A DNA stretch of 64,000 nt from JBFHIZ01 sp963666475 (GTDB taxonomy: Bacteria > Bacillota > Clostridia > Lachnospirales > Lachnospiraceae). The translations under genes and the position numbers were made by a program. Position 1 is the stretch's first letter; every line of letters starts with the position of its first letter. Positions 17,473 through 26,758 of this stretch are shown piece after piece. Where the stretch lies: positions 558,001 through 622,000 of the forward strand of contig OY762821.2 in assembly GCA_963666475.2 (NCBI GenBank). Reading direction: 5' to 3'. Under the pieces are notes generated by a model. The model was not told the DNA's origin, did no database searches, and saw only the letters and a program-made list of their open reading frames with translations.

Positions 17473-18332
17473 AGCGAATGTTAAAAAAGCAATTGCCAAT
17501 GCTTAGTACGATTTCACCCGTTGCAATTTGGTTGTTTTTACTGATAGCAATTCCTCTAATCTACGTATTGGTTCTAAGCTTTATGTCACGTGATGCCAAT
17601 GGCGATGTGATGATAAAGTTTACCTTAGAAAATTATGGAAAGCTGATAAGTGCTGAATATTTAAAGATATATGCAATTTCCATGTTGATCGCGCTGATTA
17701 GTACCATGCTTTGTATTTTAATTAGTTATCCTTTTGCCTTCTATATGGCGAACGGAACACAGCAGAAGAAAAACATCATGATGATGTTAGTTATCATACC
17801 GTTTTGGACGAATTCATTAATTCGTTTGTATGGATGGAGAACGTTGCTTGGGGCAGAAGGTCCATTGAATCATTTGCTACTCAGACTTGGAATTGTGGAA
17901 GAATCTGTAGAATTTTTATATCATGTTCCGGCAGTGGTTCTTGGAATGGTCTATACCTTGATCCCATTTATGATTCTTCCTTTATATGTATCCATCGAAA
18001 AGCTGGATAAAACATTATTAGAAGCATCGAGTGACCTTGGAGCTAGAAAAGTAAAAAGCTTTCTTGAAATCACTTTGCCGCTCACGAGCCCTGGAATTTT
18101 TGCAGGTTCCATTATGGTATTCATTCCAAGTCTAGGATATTTCTTTGTGTCTGATTTACTGGGTGGAGGAAATACAATGATGATAGGTAACCTTATTAAG
18201 AACCAGTTTTATACTTCTAGAAACTGGCCCTTGGGAGCAGCATTATCAATCACATTAATCTTGTTGACCTTGCTTTTGGTAAGCATTTATAAAAAAGCCG
18301 GTGGAGACATGGATGATTTGGGGGTGATGTAA
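17469..18332 (+). CDS. potB: Spermidine/putrescine ABC transporter permease PotB
   Basis: A 287-residue inner membrane protein with six predicted membrane segments and the binding-protein-dependent transport motif 'EASSDLGARKVKSFLEITLP' that contacts the ATPase. Together with PotC it forms the channel. It overlaps potA by 4 bases and is followed directly by potC, with the start at the next base after the stop. Confidence 0.94.
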   Translation: MKRMLKKQLPMLSTISPVAIWLFLLIAIPLIYVLVLSFMSRDANGDVMIKFTLENYGKLISAEYLKIYAISMLIALISTMLCILISYPFAFYMANGTQQKKNIMMMLVIIPFWTNSLIRLYGWRTLLGAEGPLNHLLLRLGIVEESVEFLYHVPAVVLGMVYTLIPFMILPLYVSIEKLDKTLLEASSDLGARKVKSFLEITLPLTSPGIFAGSIMVFIPSLGYFFVSDLLGGGNTMMIGNLIKNQFYTSRNWPLGAALSITLILLTLLLVSIYKKAGGDMDDLGVM

Positions 18333-19151
18333 ATGGCTAAGCATAAGAAAAAAAGAAAAAAAGGAAAAACCTTTGGTCGAATTTATTCCTGCTTTGTATA
18401 TTTATTTTTGTATTTACCCATTTTTGTAGTGATTGCATTTTCATTTAACACATCAAAAAGAAACATCGTCTTTGAAGGATTCACATTCGAATGGTATGGA
18501 AAGATGCTTCAGAATACCAGATTAATTGAGGCGTTAAAGAATACTTTAATTGTCGCTTCTACTAGTACGATAATTGCTGTCGTTGTAGGAACAATTGGTG
18601 CATATGGACTCGTAAAATATACATTCAAAGGGAAAGGCGTAATTGATGCACTTCTATACATACCGGTTGTAATTCCAGAAATCATCTTAGGTATTGCATT
18701 GCTCGCAATTTTCTCGATTTCAAGAATGCCGTTAGGTTTGATCACGCTAATTATCGCACATGCTACATTTTCTATTCCGTTTGTAGTGTTTACAGTTAAA
18801 GCAAGGCTAAGCGGACTTGATAAATCGATTGAAGAAGCAGCTATGGACCTTGGAGCAAGTCGTACTCGGACATTTTTTGAAATCACATTGCCTGCAATTA
18901 TGCCAGGAGTATTATCTGGAGGAATGTTGGCATTAACCTTATCCATGGATGATGTTATCATCAGTTTCTTTACTACAGGACCACAGAGTACAACACTTCC
19001 AATGCAAATTTTTTCAATGGTTCGATCTGGTGTGTCGCCAGATGTCAATGCATTGTCAACCGTCATTATTTTAGTTACTTCGTCCTTGGTAGTCATTAGC
19101 CAGAGTGGAGTGCTTAAAAAAATAAAAAAACAAATGAACAAGAACACATAA
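18333..19151 (+). CDS. potC: Spermidine/putrescine ABC transporter permease PotC
   Basis: A 272-residue membrane protein with six predicted segments and the coupling motif 'EAAMDLGASRTRTFFEITLP'. The very basic N-terminus ('KHKKKRKKGK') precedes the first segment. It starts immediately after the potB stop and is followed 15 bases later by potD, so the transporter genes form one tight unit. Confidence 0.94.
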   Translation: MAKHKKKRKKGKTFGRIYSCFVYLFLYLPIFVVIAFSFNTSKRNIVFEGFTFEWYGKMLQNTRLIEALKNTLIVASTSTIIAVVVGTIGAYGLVKYTFKGKGVIDALLYIPVVIPEIILGIALLAIFSISRMPLGLITLIIAHATFSIPFVVFTVKARLSGLDKSIEEAAMDLGASRTRTFFEITLPAIMPGVLSGGMLALTLSMDDVIISFFTTGPQSTTLPMQIFSMVRSGVSPDVNALSTVIILVTSSLVVISQSGVLKKIKKQMNKNT

Positions 19152-19165
19152 GAGGAGGAAGAATT

Positions 19166-20218
19166 ATGAAAAAAGTTTTATCAGTTTTGATGGTCATGGT
19201 TTTGATGACCGGGATGCTTACTTTGACCGGGTGCGGTTCAAGTGACACGGCAAATGGAGAGTTGAATTTCTTCAACTGGACAGAGTACATGCCACAGAGT
19301 GTTTTAGATGCATTTACAGAGGAATATGGAATCAAAGTAAACTATACAACTTATTCTTCAAATGAAGAAATGCTTGCCAAAATCCAATCTGGAGAAGAAG
19401 GGATGTATGACTTGGCAATCGCAAGTGATTACATGGTAAGTGTTATGATTGACAATGGAACCATACAGCCATTAGACAAAGACAGCTTAACAAATCTTGG
19501 TAATTTGAGTGCTGACTTTATGGATATGGAATATGATCCAGGAAATGAATATTCAATTCCTTATATGTTGTCAAATGCGATTCTTTGTTATAACAGTGAA
19601 AAAGTTCCTGGTGGAATTACATCAATCAGTGATCTATTGAATCCAGAGTTTGAAAATTCATTGGTCGTACTTGATGATGAGCGAATGGTAATTGGTATGG
19701 TTGCACTATCTTTAGGATATAGTGTAAACGAGACAGATCCTGACAGATTAGAAGAAATCAAAGAAAGACTTTTTGAATTAAAACCAAACATTAAAATTTT
19801 CGATAGCGATACACCAAAATCATCCATGATTGCTGGTGAAACATCCATCGGATATATGTGGAATGCAGAAGTTGTATTATCTATGCAGGAAGTGGAAAGT
19901 ATTGTTCCGGTATATGCAGAAGAAGGTATGGTACTTATGTTTGACAACTTTGTAATCCCGACTGGCGCAAAAAACAAAGAAAATGCGGAATTATTTATAA
20001 ACTTCTGTATGCGCCCTGAAATCGCAAAAATGATTTCTGATGAATATCCATATGTAAGTCCAAATGAAGCAGCAAAAGCACTTTTCTCTGAAGAATATTT
20101 GAGCAATCCAGTATCCAACCCATCTTCTGAAGAACTTGCAAAAGGACAGCTTTTGAAAAATCTTGGAGAAGCAAGCAAGATTTATGATGATATTTGGACA
20201 GAGTTTAAAAACAAGTAA
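19166..20218 (+). CDS. potD: Spermidine/putrescine-binding lipoprotein PotD
   Basis: A 350-residue extracellular binding protein. The signal peptide ends in the lipobox 'LTGC' with the lipidated Cys at residue 23. The mature part has the PotD/PotF pattern ('LNFFNWTEYMPQSVLDAF', 'DLAIASDYMV', 'GYMWNAE'). It captures the polyamine and delivers it to PotBC. Putrescine is favoured over spermidine because the next gene encodes putrescine aminotransferase; this is inference. Ribosome binding site AGAGGAGG. Confidence 0.94.
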   Translation: MKKVLSVLMVMVLMTGMLTLTGCGSSDTANGELNFFNWTEYMPQSVLDAFTEEYGIKVNYTTYSSNEEMLAKIQSGEEGMYDLAIASDYMVSVMIDNGTIQPLDKDSLTNLGNLSADFMDMEYDPGNEYSIPYMLSNAILCYNSEKVPGGITSISDLLNPEFENSLVVLDDERMVIGMVALSLGYSVNETDPDRLEEIKERLFELKPNIKIFDSDTPKSSMIAGETSIGYMWNAEVVLSMQEVESIVPVYAEEGMVLMFDNFVIPTGAKNKENAELFINFCMRPEIAKMISDEYPYVSPNEAAKALFSEEYLSNPVSNPSSEELAKGQLLKNLGEASKIYDDIWTEFKNK

Positions 20219-20268
20219 ACAGATCGATTCCTATGAAAGGGAATCAAAAAGAAAGGCATGGTTTTATT

Positions 20269-21621
20269 ATGAATATAGATAGAGCAAAACAGGAACTAGA
20301 TAAAGTAACGGGATACATTCTCTCAAATGAGCTAAACACCGAAGATAAGAAACAGATTGTCAGTGATTCCATTGATAACTACAATACTTACATTAATCCG
20401 GGGTGGTTGAAGTACAGAAAATCGGTATCCACCAATGCAGCATTTATTGAGTGGAGAGATGAAGGAGACTGCTTTTACGATGTGAATGATGAAGAATTCA
20501 TTGACTGTCTAGGAGGTTTTGGAATCTATATGTGCGGACATCGAAACGATTATATTCTCGATGTCGTAAAAGCACAGCTTGATAGACAGGCTCTTCATAG
20601 TCAGGAACTTGTAGATCCACTTAGAGGATATCTTGCAAAGGTTTTGGCTGACATCACACCTGGGGATCTTGAAAAATGTTTCTTTACCAATGGTGGAGCA
20701 GAAGCCGTAGAAATGGCCTTAAAGCTTGCCAGAATCGCATCGGGAGGTGGCTGGTACATTTCTACCGTAAATGGTTTTCATGGGAAATCATATGGAGCGG
20801 TATCCATGGGTGGAAAAAGTACCTATCGCGCACCATACTTGCCGATGATTCAACAAGTTCAACATGTAGAGTATGGAAATGCCGCAGATTTAAGAAAAGC
20901 AATTGTAAATTTGAAAGCAGTTGGAGAAAAAGTGGCAGCAGTTATCATGGAGCCTATTCAAGGCGAAGCAGGAATTGTGCTTCCACCGGAAGGATATTTA
21001 AAAGAAGTACGTAGTATATGTGATGAGCTTGGAGTGTTTTTGATTTTCGATGAAATTCAAACAGGTATGGGAAGAACTGGCTCGATGTTTCGATGTGAAG
21101 CAGAAGATGTTGTCCCAGATATTCTTGTATATGGAAAAGCGTTTGGAGGTGGAGTTATGCCTATAACTGGAATTATTGCTCGCCCTCATATGTGGGTAGA
21201 TCAATTGGTTGAAAACCCATGGTTGTTAGGGTCTCCTACTTTTGGTGGAAATCCACTGGCATGCTCTGCCGCACTTGCGACAATTAAGTATATGCTTGAT
21301 CATGATATTCCAAACATGGCCAAGGAAAAAGGAGAATATTTGTTAAAAGGACTTCATGAATTGCATAAAAAATATCCAAACATCATTCAGGAAGTAAGAG
21401 GAATTGGTATGATGATTGGAGTTGAATTCTTTGAATCAGATTACGGATATACCGTAGCAAAAGAAATGTTTGCTCGTCGAATTATGACTGCAGGGACTTT
21501 AGTAAATGCAAAGACGATTCGTTTTGAGCCAGCAGCGACAATTACAATGGAAAGACTAGATCGAGTGTTGAAAGCATTAGATGAGTCACTTGAAGCAACC
21601 GGTAAGATATTTGGGTTATAG
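20269..21621 (+). CDS. patA: Putrescine aminotransferase (class III PLP)
   Basis: A 450-residue class III aminotransferase that closely follows the PatA/YgjG pattern ('FIDCLGGFGIYMCGHRND', 'FTNGGAEAVEMALKLA', 'FDEIQTGMGRTGSMF', PLP lysine in 'VYGKAFGGGVMPITG'). It converts putrescine and 2-oxoglutarate to 4-aminobutanal and glutamate. An ATG at 20233 is in frame but has no ribosome binding site; 20269 is closer to the E. coli length of about 459 and has AAAGG upstream. It is the last gene of the operon after potD, and its product feeds the aldehyde dehydrogenase encoded at the start of the same operon. Confidence 0.93.
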   Translation: MNIDRAKQELDKVTGYILSNELNTEDKKQIVSDSIDNYNTYINPGWLKYRKSVSTNAAFIEWRDEGDCFYDVNDEEFIDCLGGFGIYMCGHRNDYILDVVKAQLDRQALHSQELVDPLRGYLAKVLADITPGDLEKCFFTNGGAEAVEMALKLARIASGGGWYISTVNGFHGKSYGAVSMGGKSTYRAPYLPMIQQVQHVEYGNAADLRKAIVNLKAVGEKVAAVIMEPIQGEAGIVLPPEGYLKEVRSICDELGVFLIFDEIQTGMGRTGSMFRCEAEDVVPDILVYGKAFGGGVMPITGIIARPHMWVDQLVENPWLLGSPTFGGNPLACSAALATIKYMLDHDIPNMAKEKGEYLLKGLHELHKKYPNIIQEVRGIGMMIGVEFFESDYGYTVAKEMFARRIMTAGTLVNAKTIRFEPAATITMERLDRVLKALDESLEATGKIFGL

Positions 21622-21699
21622 GATAATACATGGCTTCGCGAAGAGGTGTAGATTCATTCAAATTTTCCTGAAGTTGCTTGTGCGTTATTAAGCTTCCCC

Positions 21700-21713
21700 A
21701 GGAAACGTTTCCT
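21700..21713. promoter_or_regulatory. Perfect 14-bp palindrome, cre-like
   Basis: AGGAAACGTTTCCT is a perfect palindrome with a central CG, like operators of LacI/CcpA-family repressors, though it departs from the usual cre consensus at the outer bases. It lies 79 bases after the patA stop and before the tetR promoter. Its role is unclear. Confidence 0.35.
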
Positions 21714-21761
21714 TTATTATTTCGACTTATAATATAAAATAACCTGATCGGCTAAGGAAAT

Positions 21762-21803
21762 AAACAAGTGCAAGAATATCATGTCTTGCACTTGTTTTCT
21801 TTT
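21762..21803 (+). terminator. Intrinsic terminator after the putrescine operon
   Basis: ACAAGTGCAAGA pairs with TCTTGCACTTGT around an 8-base loop, with a T-rich tail (TTTTCTTTT). It separates patA from the tetR transcript. Confidence 0.8.
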
Positions 21804-21843
21804 GCGGATGTGTTATAATGTGACCAAAATACGAAATCGGTCA
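21792..21843 (+). promoter_or_regulatory. Promoter and probable operator of the tetR-hydrolase pair
   Basis: TTGTTT (21792-21797) and TATAAT (21814-21819) are 16 bases apart. Directly after lies the inverted repeat TGACC (21821-21825) and GGTCA (21839-21843), 23 bases overall, where a TetR dimer could block transcription. The repressor gene starts at 21875, so autoregulation is likely. Confidence 0.6.
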
Positions 21844-21874
21844 TATAGTCGATAGTGAAGAATAGAGGTGAAAA

Positions 21875-22432
21875 ATGGAAAAAAAACAAATTATATTGAA
21901 TCAAGCTAGAATGTGTTTTATGAATTTTGGTTATAAATCTACCACAATAGATTTGATTGCAAAGAGTGTAAACATGGGTAAGGGTACATTTTATAATTTT
22001 TTTCAGACAAAAGAAGAGGTATTTCGCAGTATTGTAGATATGGAAGTTCAGGGGTTGATTACTTTGGCAGAACAGGTAAAAAAAATGGTTCCTATGAACG
22101 AAGAAGCCTTATTATTTTATTTGCAAAGTGCACTGGAATACGTAAAAAATGGAGATTTTTTTCATCGACTTCGGGTTGAACAGGTAACAATCGGAACGGC
22201 TATTGTAGATGAGGCATTAGAACATGTATATCAAGTTGCCCACCAGCAGTTAAAAGAGCTTGTGATAATTTTTGCGAAAGAAAAGAACATTGAGAAATTT
22301 GATTCGGAATTAACTTCGTTTTTACTATTGGAGTTGTATTCTTCATTAGTTTATCGATGGAATGAAAAACATGAACCATTAAATTACGATCGGATTAAAG
22401 AAGTATTTTTAAAACTATACCCATTGGTATAA
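21875..22432 (+). CDS. TetR/AcrR-family transcriptional regulator
   Basis: A 185-residue repressor with the N-terminal TetR helix-turn-helix ('STTIDLIAKSVNMGKGTFYNFF', trimmed in the middle of the first 45 residues) and a helical ligand-binding domain that I cannot assign. It is followed 16 bases later by an alpha/beta hydrolase gene, which it probably controls together with itself through the inverted repeat at 21821-21843. The ligand is unknown. Confidence 0.9.
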   Translation: MEKKQIILNQARMCFMNFGYKSTTIDLIAKSVNMGKGTFYNFFQTKEEVFRSIVDMEVQGLITLAEQVKKMVPMNEEALLFYLQSALEYVKNGDFFHRLRVEQVTIGTAIVDEALEHVYQVAHQQLKELVIIFAKEKNIEKFDSELTSFLLLELYSSLVYRWNEKHEPLNYDRIKEVFLKLYPLV

Positions 22433-22448
22433 GGATTGGAGGAAATAT

Positions 22449-23426
22449 ATGAAACTAAAAAATAGATTTCTAATTGGTATTGGAATTTTATTAGGAGTCC
22501 TAGTTGTCGCAATCGTAGCAGGAAGTTTTTTCTTTTTTAATTTAGCGATTAAACGTTCAAACAAAGATTTTTTGCAAGAAAGTATGAATGATGAAGGTAA
22601 AATGGATACATTGGATGAAGCCGAACAGGTGGAGTATCCCGGGGGAGATGATTATACTTGGCTTGAGGAGCAAGATTTAAAAATTTGGGAAATACAATCA
22701 GAAGATGGTCTAACACTTAAGGGTTATTATCTAGAATCATCGAATCCGACAAATAAAGTGATTATGGTCGCTCATGGATATAGCTCAAAAGCAAAGGATA
22801 TGGCAAGTTTTGCTAGACTATATGCAGAACAACTTGGCTACAACGTATTTATGCCAGATGCCAGGGCACATGGTGGGAGTGAAGGTGATTTTATTGGTTT
22901 CGGGTGGCTCGAGCGAAAAGATTACCTGCTTTGGATTGACAAAATCATCCAGGAAGTGGGAACGGATGTTCAAATTGGAGCATATGGAATCTCTATGGGT
23001 GGCGCTACGGTGATGATGTTAAGTGGTGAAGCTCTTCCGGAGCAGGTTAAGGTAATTATTGAGGACTGTGGGTATAGTTCTGTGGAAAAGCAACTTTCTT
23101 ATCAGCTGAATCGTTTGTATCACCTCCCTAGCTTTCCATTGCTTTATACAACAAGTATCTTAACAAAGATACAAGCAGGCTACGATTTTTCAGAGGCATC
23201 TGCAGTGGAGCAGGTGAAGCATGCCTCAGTTCCTATTCTATTTATTCATGGAGGAAGCGATTCCTTTGTTCCGACTGAAATGGTATATGAGGTATATAAC
23301 GCATGCTCTACGGAAAAGGAATTGCTTATTGTTGACGGCGCGGAGCATGGATGTTCTTTTATTACAGATCCAGAAGAATATACAAATATCGTGTCCGACT
23401 TCTTAAAGAATGCTTTTCGTAATTAA
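22449..23426 (+). CDS. Membrane-anchored alpha/beta hydrolase
   Basis: A 325-residue protein with a single N-terminal membrane anchor (residues 8-32) and an alpha/beta hydrolase domain outside the membrane. The nucleophile is Ser182 in 'GISMGG'; 'FMPDARAHGGSEG' is the typical loop after strand 4, an acid is likely in 'FIHGGSDSFVP' and the catalytic His is in 'GAEHGCSF'. It resembles esterases/peptidases of the BAAT/serine aminopeptidase group common in Firmicutes. The TetR gene just upstream suggests induction by a toxic or lipophilic compound. Substrate unknown. Confidence 0.88.
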   Translation: MKLKNRFLIGIGILLGVLVVAIVAGSFFFFNLAIKRSNKDFLQESMNDEGKMDTLDEAEQVEYPGGDDYTWLEEQDLKIWEIQSEDGLTLKGYYLESSNPTNKVIMVAHGYSSKAKDMASFARLYAEQLGYNVFMPDARAHGGSEGDFIGFGWLERKDYLLWIDKIIQEVGTDVQIGAYGISMGGATVMMLSGEALPEQVKVIIEDCGYSSVEKQLSYQLNRLYHLPSFPLLYTTSILTKIQAGYDFSEASAVEQVKHASVPILFIHGGSDSFVPTEMVYEVYNACSTEKELLIVDGAEHGCSFITDPEEYTNIVSDFLKNAFRN

Positions 23427-23542
23427 AATAGAGTTTTGTATTACAGATGTGTGATGTAATTACATTGTTTTCTTGGTGATATTATGATAAAATTTTATAA
23501 TAATACTCAGAAATCTATACTTTTTAACTAAGGAGACATAGC

Positions 23543-24912
23543 ATGGATAACTTAGATAATAAAAGAAAGATTGCTCCATCACCAATGACAACTGAAGAAG
23601 GAAGAAATGAATTGTACTTATATTCATTAAAGAAGATGGCGGATCGGGCCTCGGAAGAAGAACGGATTACATTAACTGGACTTTACGGGACCGCTCCGTT
23701 TTTTTATAAAGCAAATGAGTGTATTCGTAATCATCCAGATTTAAATTATGCTTTAATTCGACTGGATATTTACCGTTTTAAAACGGTAAATGAGTTTTGT
23801 GGAAGAGAAACGGGAGATCGTCTCTTAATCTTCATTGCAGATTGTTTTCGCGCCTATGAAAAAGAGGATATTGTTGTCGGTCATCTTCGTGCAGATATCT
23901 TTCAAATGTTAATCCCCTATCAGTCGGATGAGGAATTGGTAGGAGTTGTAAATTCAATCAATCAGAAAATTGATCAGTATGAAATGCACTGCAAAATATT
24001 GCCAGCATTTGGGATTTGCAAGCAAGAAATGCACATGGATGTCGCTTTGTTGTCTGACTATGCTAATCTGGCATTACAAACCGTAAAGGGGAAGATTTTT
24101 TCATGCTATGCATTTTATGATGAGAATATGAGACAGGTTCTTCTTTATGAAAAGAAGGTAGAAAATGAGATTTTACCTGCTTTGAAAGAAAAACAACTAC
24201 AAGTATATATTCAGCCTAAAGTAGATATGCGTACAAAAAGAATTGTGGGTGGAGAGGCCCTTCTTAGATGGATACACCCTATAGAAGGAATCGTTTCCCC
24301 AGGTGATTTTATTCCAATTCTGGAGAAGAGTGGGTATATCATTGATGTAGATAACTATGTATGGGAACAAGTGTTTATTCAACTAAGTGAAAGAATGTCA
24401 CAAAACAAAAAAGTTGTGCCAATCTCAATTAATATTTCAAGGTTACATGCATTTCGAAAAGACTTTGAAGAGGTTCTCATTCGGTTAGTAAATCAATATC
24501 AAATTGACCCCTCGATGATCATTTTAGAAGTAACAGAAAACTCATTCACAGAAAACGCAGAACTTTTATTTTCGAAATTGCATCATTTGCAAGAGAAAGG
24601 ATTCCGAGTATCGATGGATGATTTTGGTTCTGAATATTCTTCGATGAATATGCTAAAGGACGAGCCTTTAGATGAAATTAAAATTGATCGTATTTTTTTA
24701 AGTGATATAAATACAAAAAAAGTCGCACCATTATTAAGACGATTATTTCATTAATGGTGGAATTAGATATTGGTATTATCGCGGAAGGTGTAGAAACACA
24801 AGATCAAGCAGAATATCTGATGGATTGTGGTTGTATGATTTGCCAAGGGTTTTTATTTTATCGTCCAATGCCTGCAAAAGAATTTTATGGTCTTATAGAA
24901 AAAGAAAAATAG
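23543..24912 (+). pseudogene. GGDEF-EAL protein, frameshifted in the EAL domain
   Basis: The first frame (23543-24754, 403 residues) holds a degenerate GGDEF domain, with 'LRADIF' in place of the signature, and most of an EAL phosphodiesterase domain ('GGEALLRWIHP', 'ILEVTENSF', 'DDFGSEYSSMNML'). It stops after 'RLFH'. The next frame continues the family sequence ('IISLMVELDIGIIAEGVET', then 'CQGFLFYRPM') to a stop at 24912. The shift lies in the A run at 24714-24721: seven A are present and eight would restore the frame. The truncated product lacks the last catalytic segment with the AEGVE motif, so it should be inactive unless slippage or a sequencing error is involved. Confidence 0.85.
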
Positions 24913-24998
24913 AATTGGTACAAAGTGCCTGTTTCGATTGGAGTGTTGGACCTACTTGATATGGAATGTTATATTTATAAAGGAAATCGTTATGAAAG

Positions 24999-25034
24999 AA
25001 AAAGCCAAATACGTAAGACGTACTTGGCTTTTTA
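24999..25034. terminator. Bidirectional intrinsic terminator
   Basis: AAAAGCCAAATACGT and ACGTACTTGGCTTTTT pair around a short loop, with an A run before and a T run after. It serves the GGDEF-EAL gene and the convergent ndk. Confidence 0.8.
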
Positions 25035-25451
25035 TTATTTATCATATTTAATTAAGTCTTTCCATATTGCGATTTCTCGGTTTGCAAGTTCGACTGAATC
25101 TGAGCCATGTACGGCATTTTCCTGTACATTTGATCCAAACATATATCGAATGGTTCCTGGCCTTGAGCTCGCAGGATTCGTAGGACCGTTTATTTCCCGG
25201 ACTAATTCGACGACATTTTCTCCTTCGAGAATCAATACAACAATTTCAGAAGAAGACATATAGGAGACGACTTCTGGAAAGAAATCCCGATCTTTGATTC
25301 CGACATAATGTTTTTCTAATACTTCTTTTGTTGCGAGTACTCGGTGTGCGTGAATGATTTCTAGACGATTGTCTTCATAAATTGAAATGATACGACCGAC
25401 CAATTTCTTTTTTACCGCTTCTGGCTTGATGATCACTAACGTTCTTTCCAT
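25035..25451 (-). CDS. ndk: Nucleoside diphosphate kinase
   Basis: A 138-residue NDK of normal length. The active-site motif 'NAVHGSDS' gives the phospho-accepting His at residue 115, and 'MERTLVIIKPEAV' is the typical N-terminus. It moves phosphate between nucleoside tri- and diphosphates. It stands alone on the minus strand, converging with the GGDEF-EAL gene over a shared terminator. Confidence 0.97.
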   Translation of the reverse strand: MERTLVIIKPEAVKKKLVGRIISIYEDNRLEIIHAHRVLATKEVLEKHYVGIKDRDFFPEVVSYMSSSEIVVLILEGENVVELVREINGPTNPASSRPGTIRYMFGSNVQENAVHGSDSVELANREIAIWKDLIKYDK

Positions 25452-25773
25452 AATTCTTATACCCTTTCTTTAACATACATTTGATTTGAAGTAGCATATG
25501 CCCTACGGCATCAACGAAATTATTATTTATATTGTAATATAAACAATGTAGAAAGAAAAGGAAAACAGGAAGAATTGAGAGTTTTTTTGTGTAGAAAATG
25601 TAAAGTGACCAATGTATCTTTGGTCATTTTTTTTATTAGGTTTTAATGATTTGTATATGACTTTCGGGACTTTAAATTGAAGCATTTCATCCTATAAAAT
25701 AATGATGTGTTTGAGATATTAAGAGTTAGTATTTAACTCGTATTTAGTGTAGTGAGAGCGGAGGAAAATAAAT
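25452..25773. other. Intergenic region with a hairpin and an inverted repeat
   Basis: This 322-base gap between divergent ndk and the lipoprotein gene holds no convincing ORF. It contains a + strand hairpin with T tail (25605-25630) and a 6-bp inverted repeat, GAGTTA and TAACTC at 25723-25739, close to the lipoprotein gene. Confidence 0.5.
25605..25630 (+). terminator. Hairpin with T tract in the ndk-lipoprotein gap
   Basis: TGACCAA and TTGGTCA pair around a 7-base loop, followed by eight T. It has the form of a + strand terminator, but no + strand gene precedes it in this gap. The half-site TGACC is the same as in the TetR operator candidate at 21821-21843, so an operator is an alternative. 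Confidence 0.5.
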
Positions 25774-26658
25774 ATGAAAAAAATAATTACCATGATTTTA
25801 TTGGTTGGTATGGTGGTAGGAATCACCTCATGTGGACTTGTAGATCGCGCGATATCTAAGGGAACAAATGCAATTGTGGATCGAATCGAAGATCAGATTC
25901 AAGAAGCAGTCTCAGGAGAACTTGGTATGAGCGAAGAGCAGATTGATGAGTTTACAAATATGTTGTCAGGGGCAGGTGTGGGAGTGACGGATGGGTTCCC
26001 AATTGACATTCCAATATATGAAGGAGCAGATATCCTTGAGACGGATAATTTTAATGGAAACAATTATACGATTCTATATCAGGTGGATACATCCTATGAA
26101 GACGTAAACGCATTCTATATAGATGCTTTTGACCTTGATGTTACCGGATCAGATGATGGAATGGCTTATTACGAAGCGTTTGATTATGGCGACATTTTTG
26201 TAAAAGGACTGACCATCGAAGATGTGGGGGATCGAATCAACGTGTATATGACAGTACAAGACAATGGACAGGAAGAACAAACAACGGAAGATAACGGGCA
26301 AGGATATGCCACTTATGATGTTATGACTTATGACACGGCAGAAGAGGTTTCATTGGATGGTGAATACCCTGAGGATTTGATTCCAATTCCAACTGGTGCG
26401 AAGATCGTGGATTCATCTATGATACCAGGAACCTCAAGTGGTTTTATTTCTTTGGTTATGCCAGCGTCTGAATATGAAGATGCAGTGTCATATTACCAGT
26501 ACGAACTCGGAATTGATCCAAATCAGATGAGCACGGATATTCAAGAATCCGCTTTATTTAATGGACAAGTGGACAATATTCTTGTGTCAATTATGATCAG
26601 TCATATTTTAGCGGATGGAAATGATACCTTTATACAGCTTACATTGAATGAGCAGTAA
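25774..26658 (+). CDS. Lipoprotein with two related domains
   Basis: A 294-residue secreted lipoprotein: the signal peptide ends in 'GITSC' with the lipidated Cys at residue 20. After a short helical stretch there are two similar halves, beginning 'FPIDIPIYEGADIL' (near residue 72) and 'YPEDLIPIPTGAKIV' (near residue 199). Each is about 90 residues, and an acidic Gln-rich linker ('QDNGQEEQTTEDNGQG') joins them. This suggests an internal duplication. I do not recognise the family and no function is proposed. It stands alone between ndk and a GntR-type gene. Confidence 0.8.
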   Translation: MKKIITMILLVGMVVGITSCGLVDRAISKGTNAIVDRIEDQIQEAVSGELGMSEEQIDEFTNMLSGAGVGVTDGFPIDIPIYEGADILETDNFNGNNYTILYQVDTSYEDVNAFYIDAFDLDVTGSDDGMAYYEAFDYGDIFVKGLTIEDVGDRINVYMTVQDNGQEEQTTEDNGQGYATYDVMTYDTAEEVSLDGEYPEDLIPIPTGAKIVDSSMIPGTSSGFISLVMPASEYEDAVSYYQYELGIDPNQMSTDIQESALFNGQVDNILVSIMISHILADGNDTFIQLTLNEQ

Positions 26659-26758
26659 ACATAAGATTTACCAAAGTGCAAAGCTATGATAAACTTACTT
26701 TATAAGGTGTTGAAATGAGGTGAAGTGTGGATGGCTTTGCAATTTGCTGTTCGATGAT

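Noticed and set aside
18509..19147. Long minus-strand frame opposite potC
   Set aside because: It is the mirror of a clear permease gene, has low-complexity Ile/Thr/Ser composition and no ribosome binding site.
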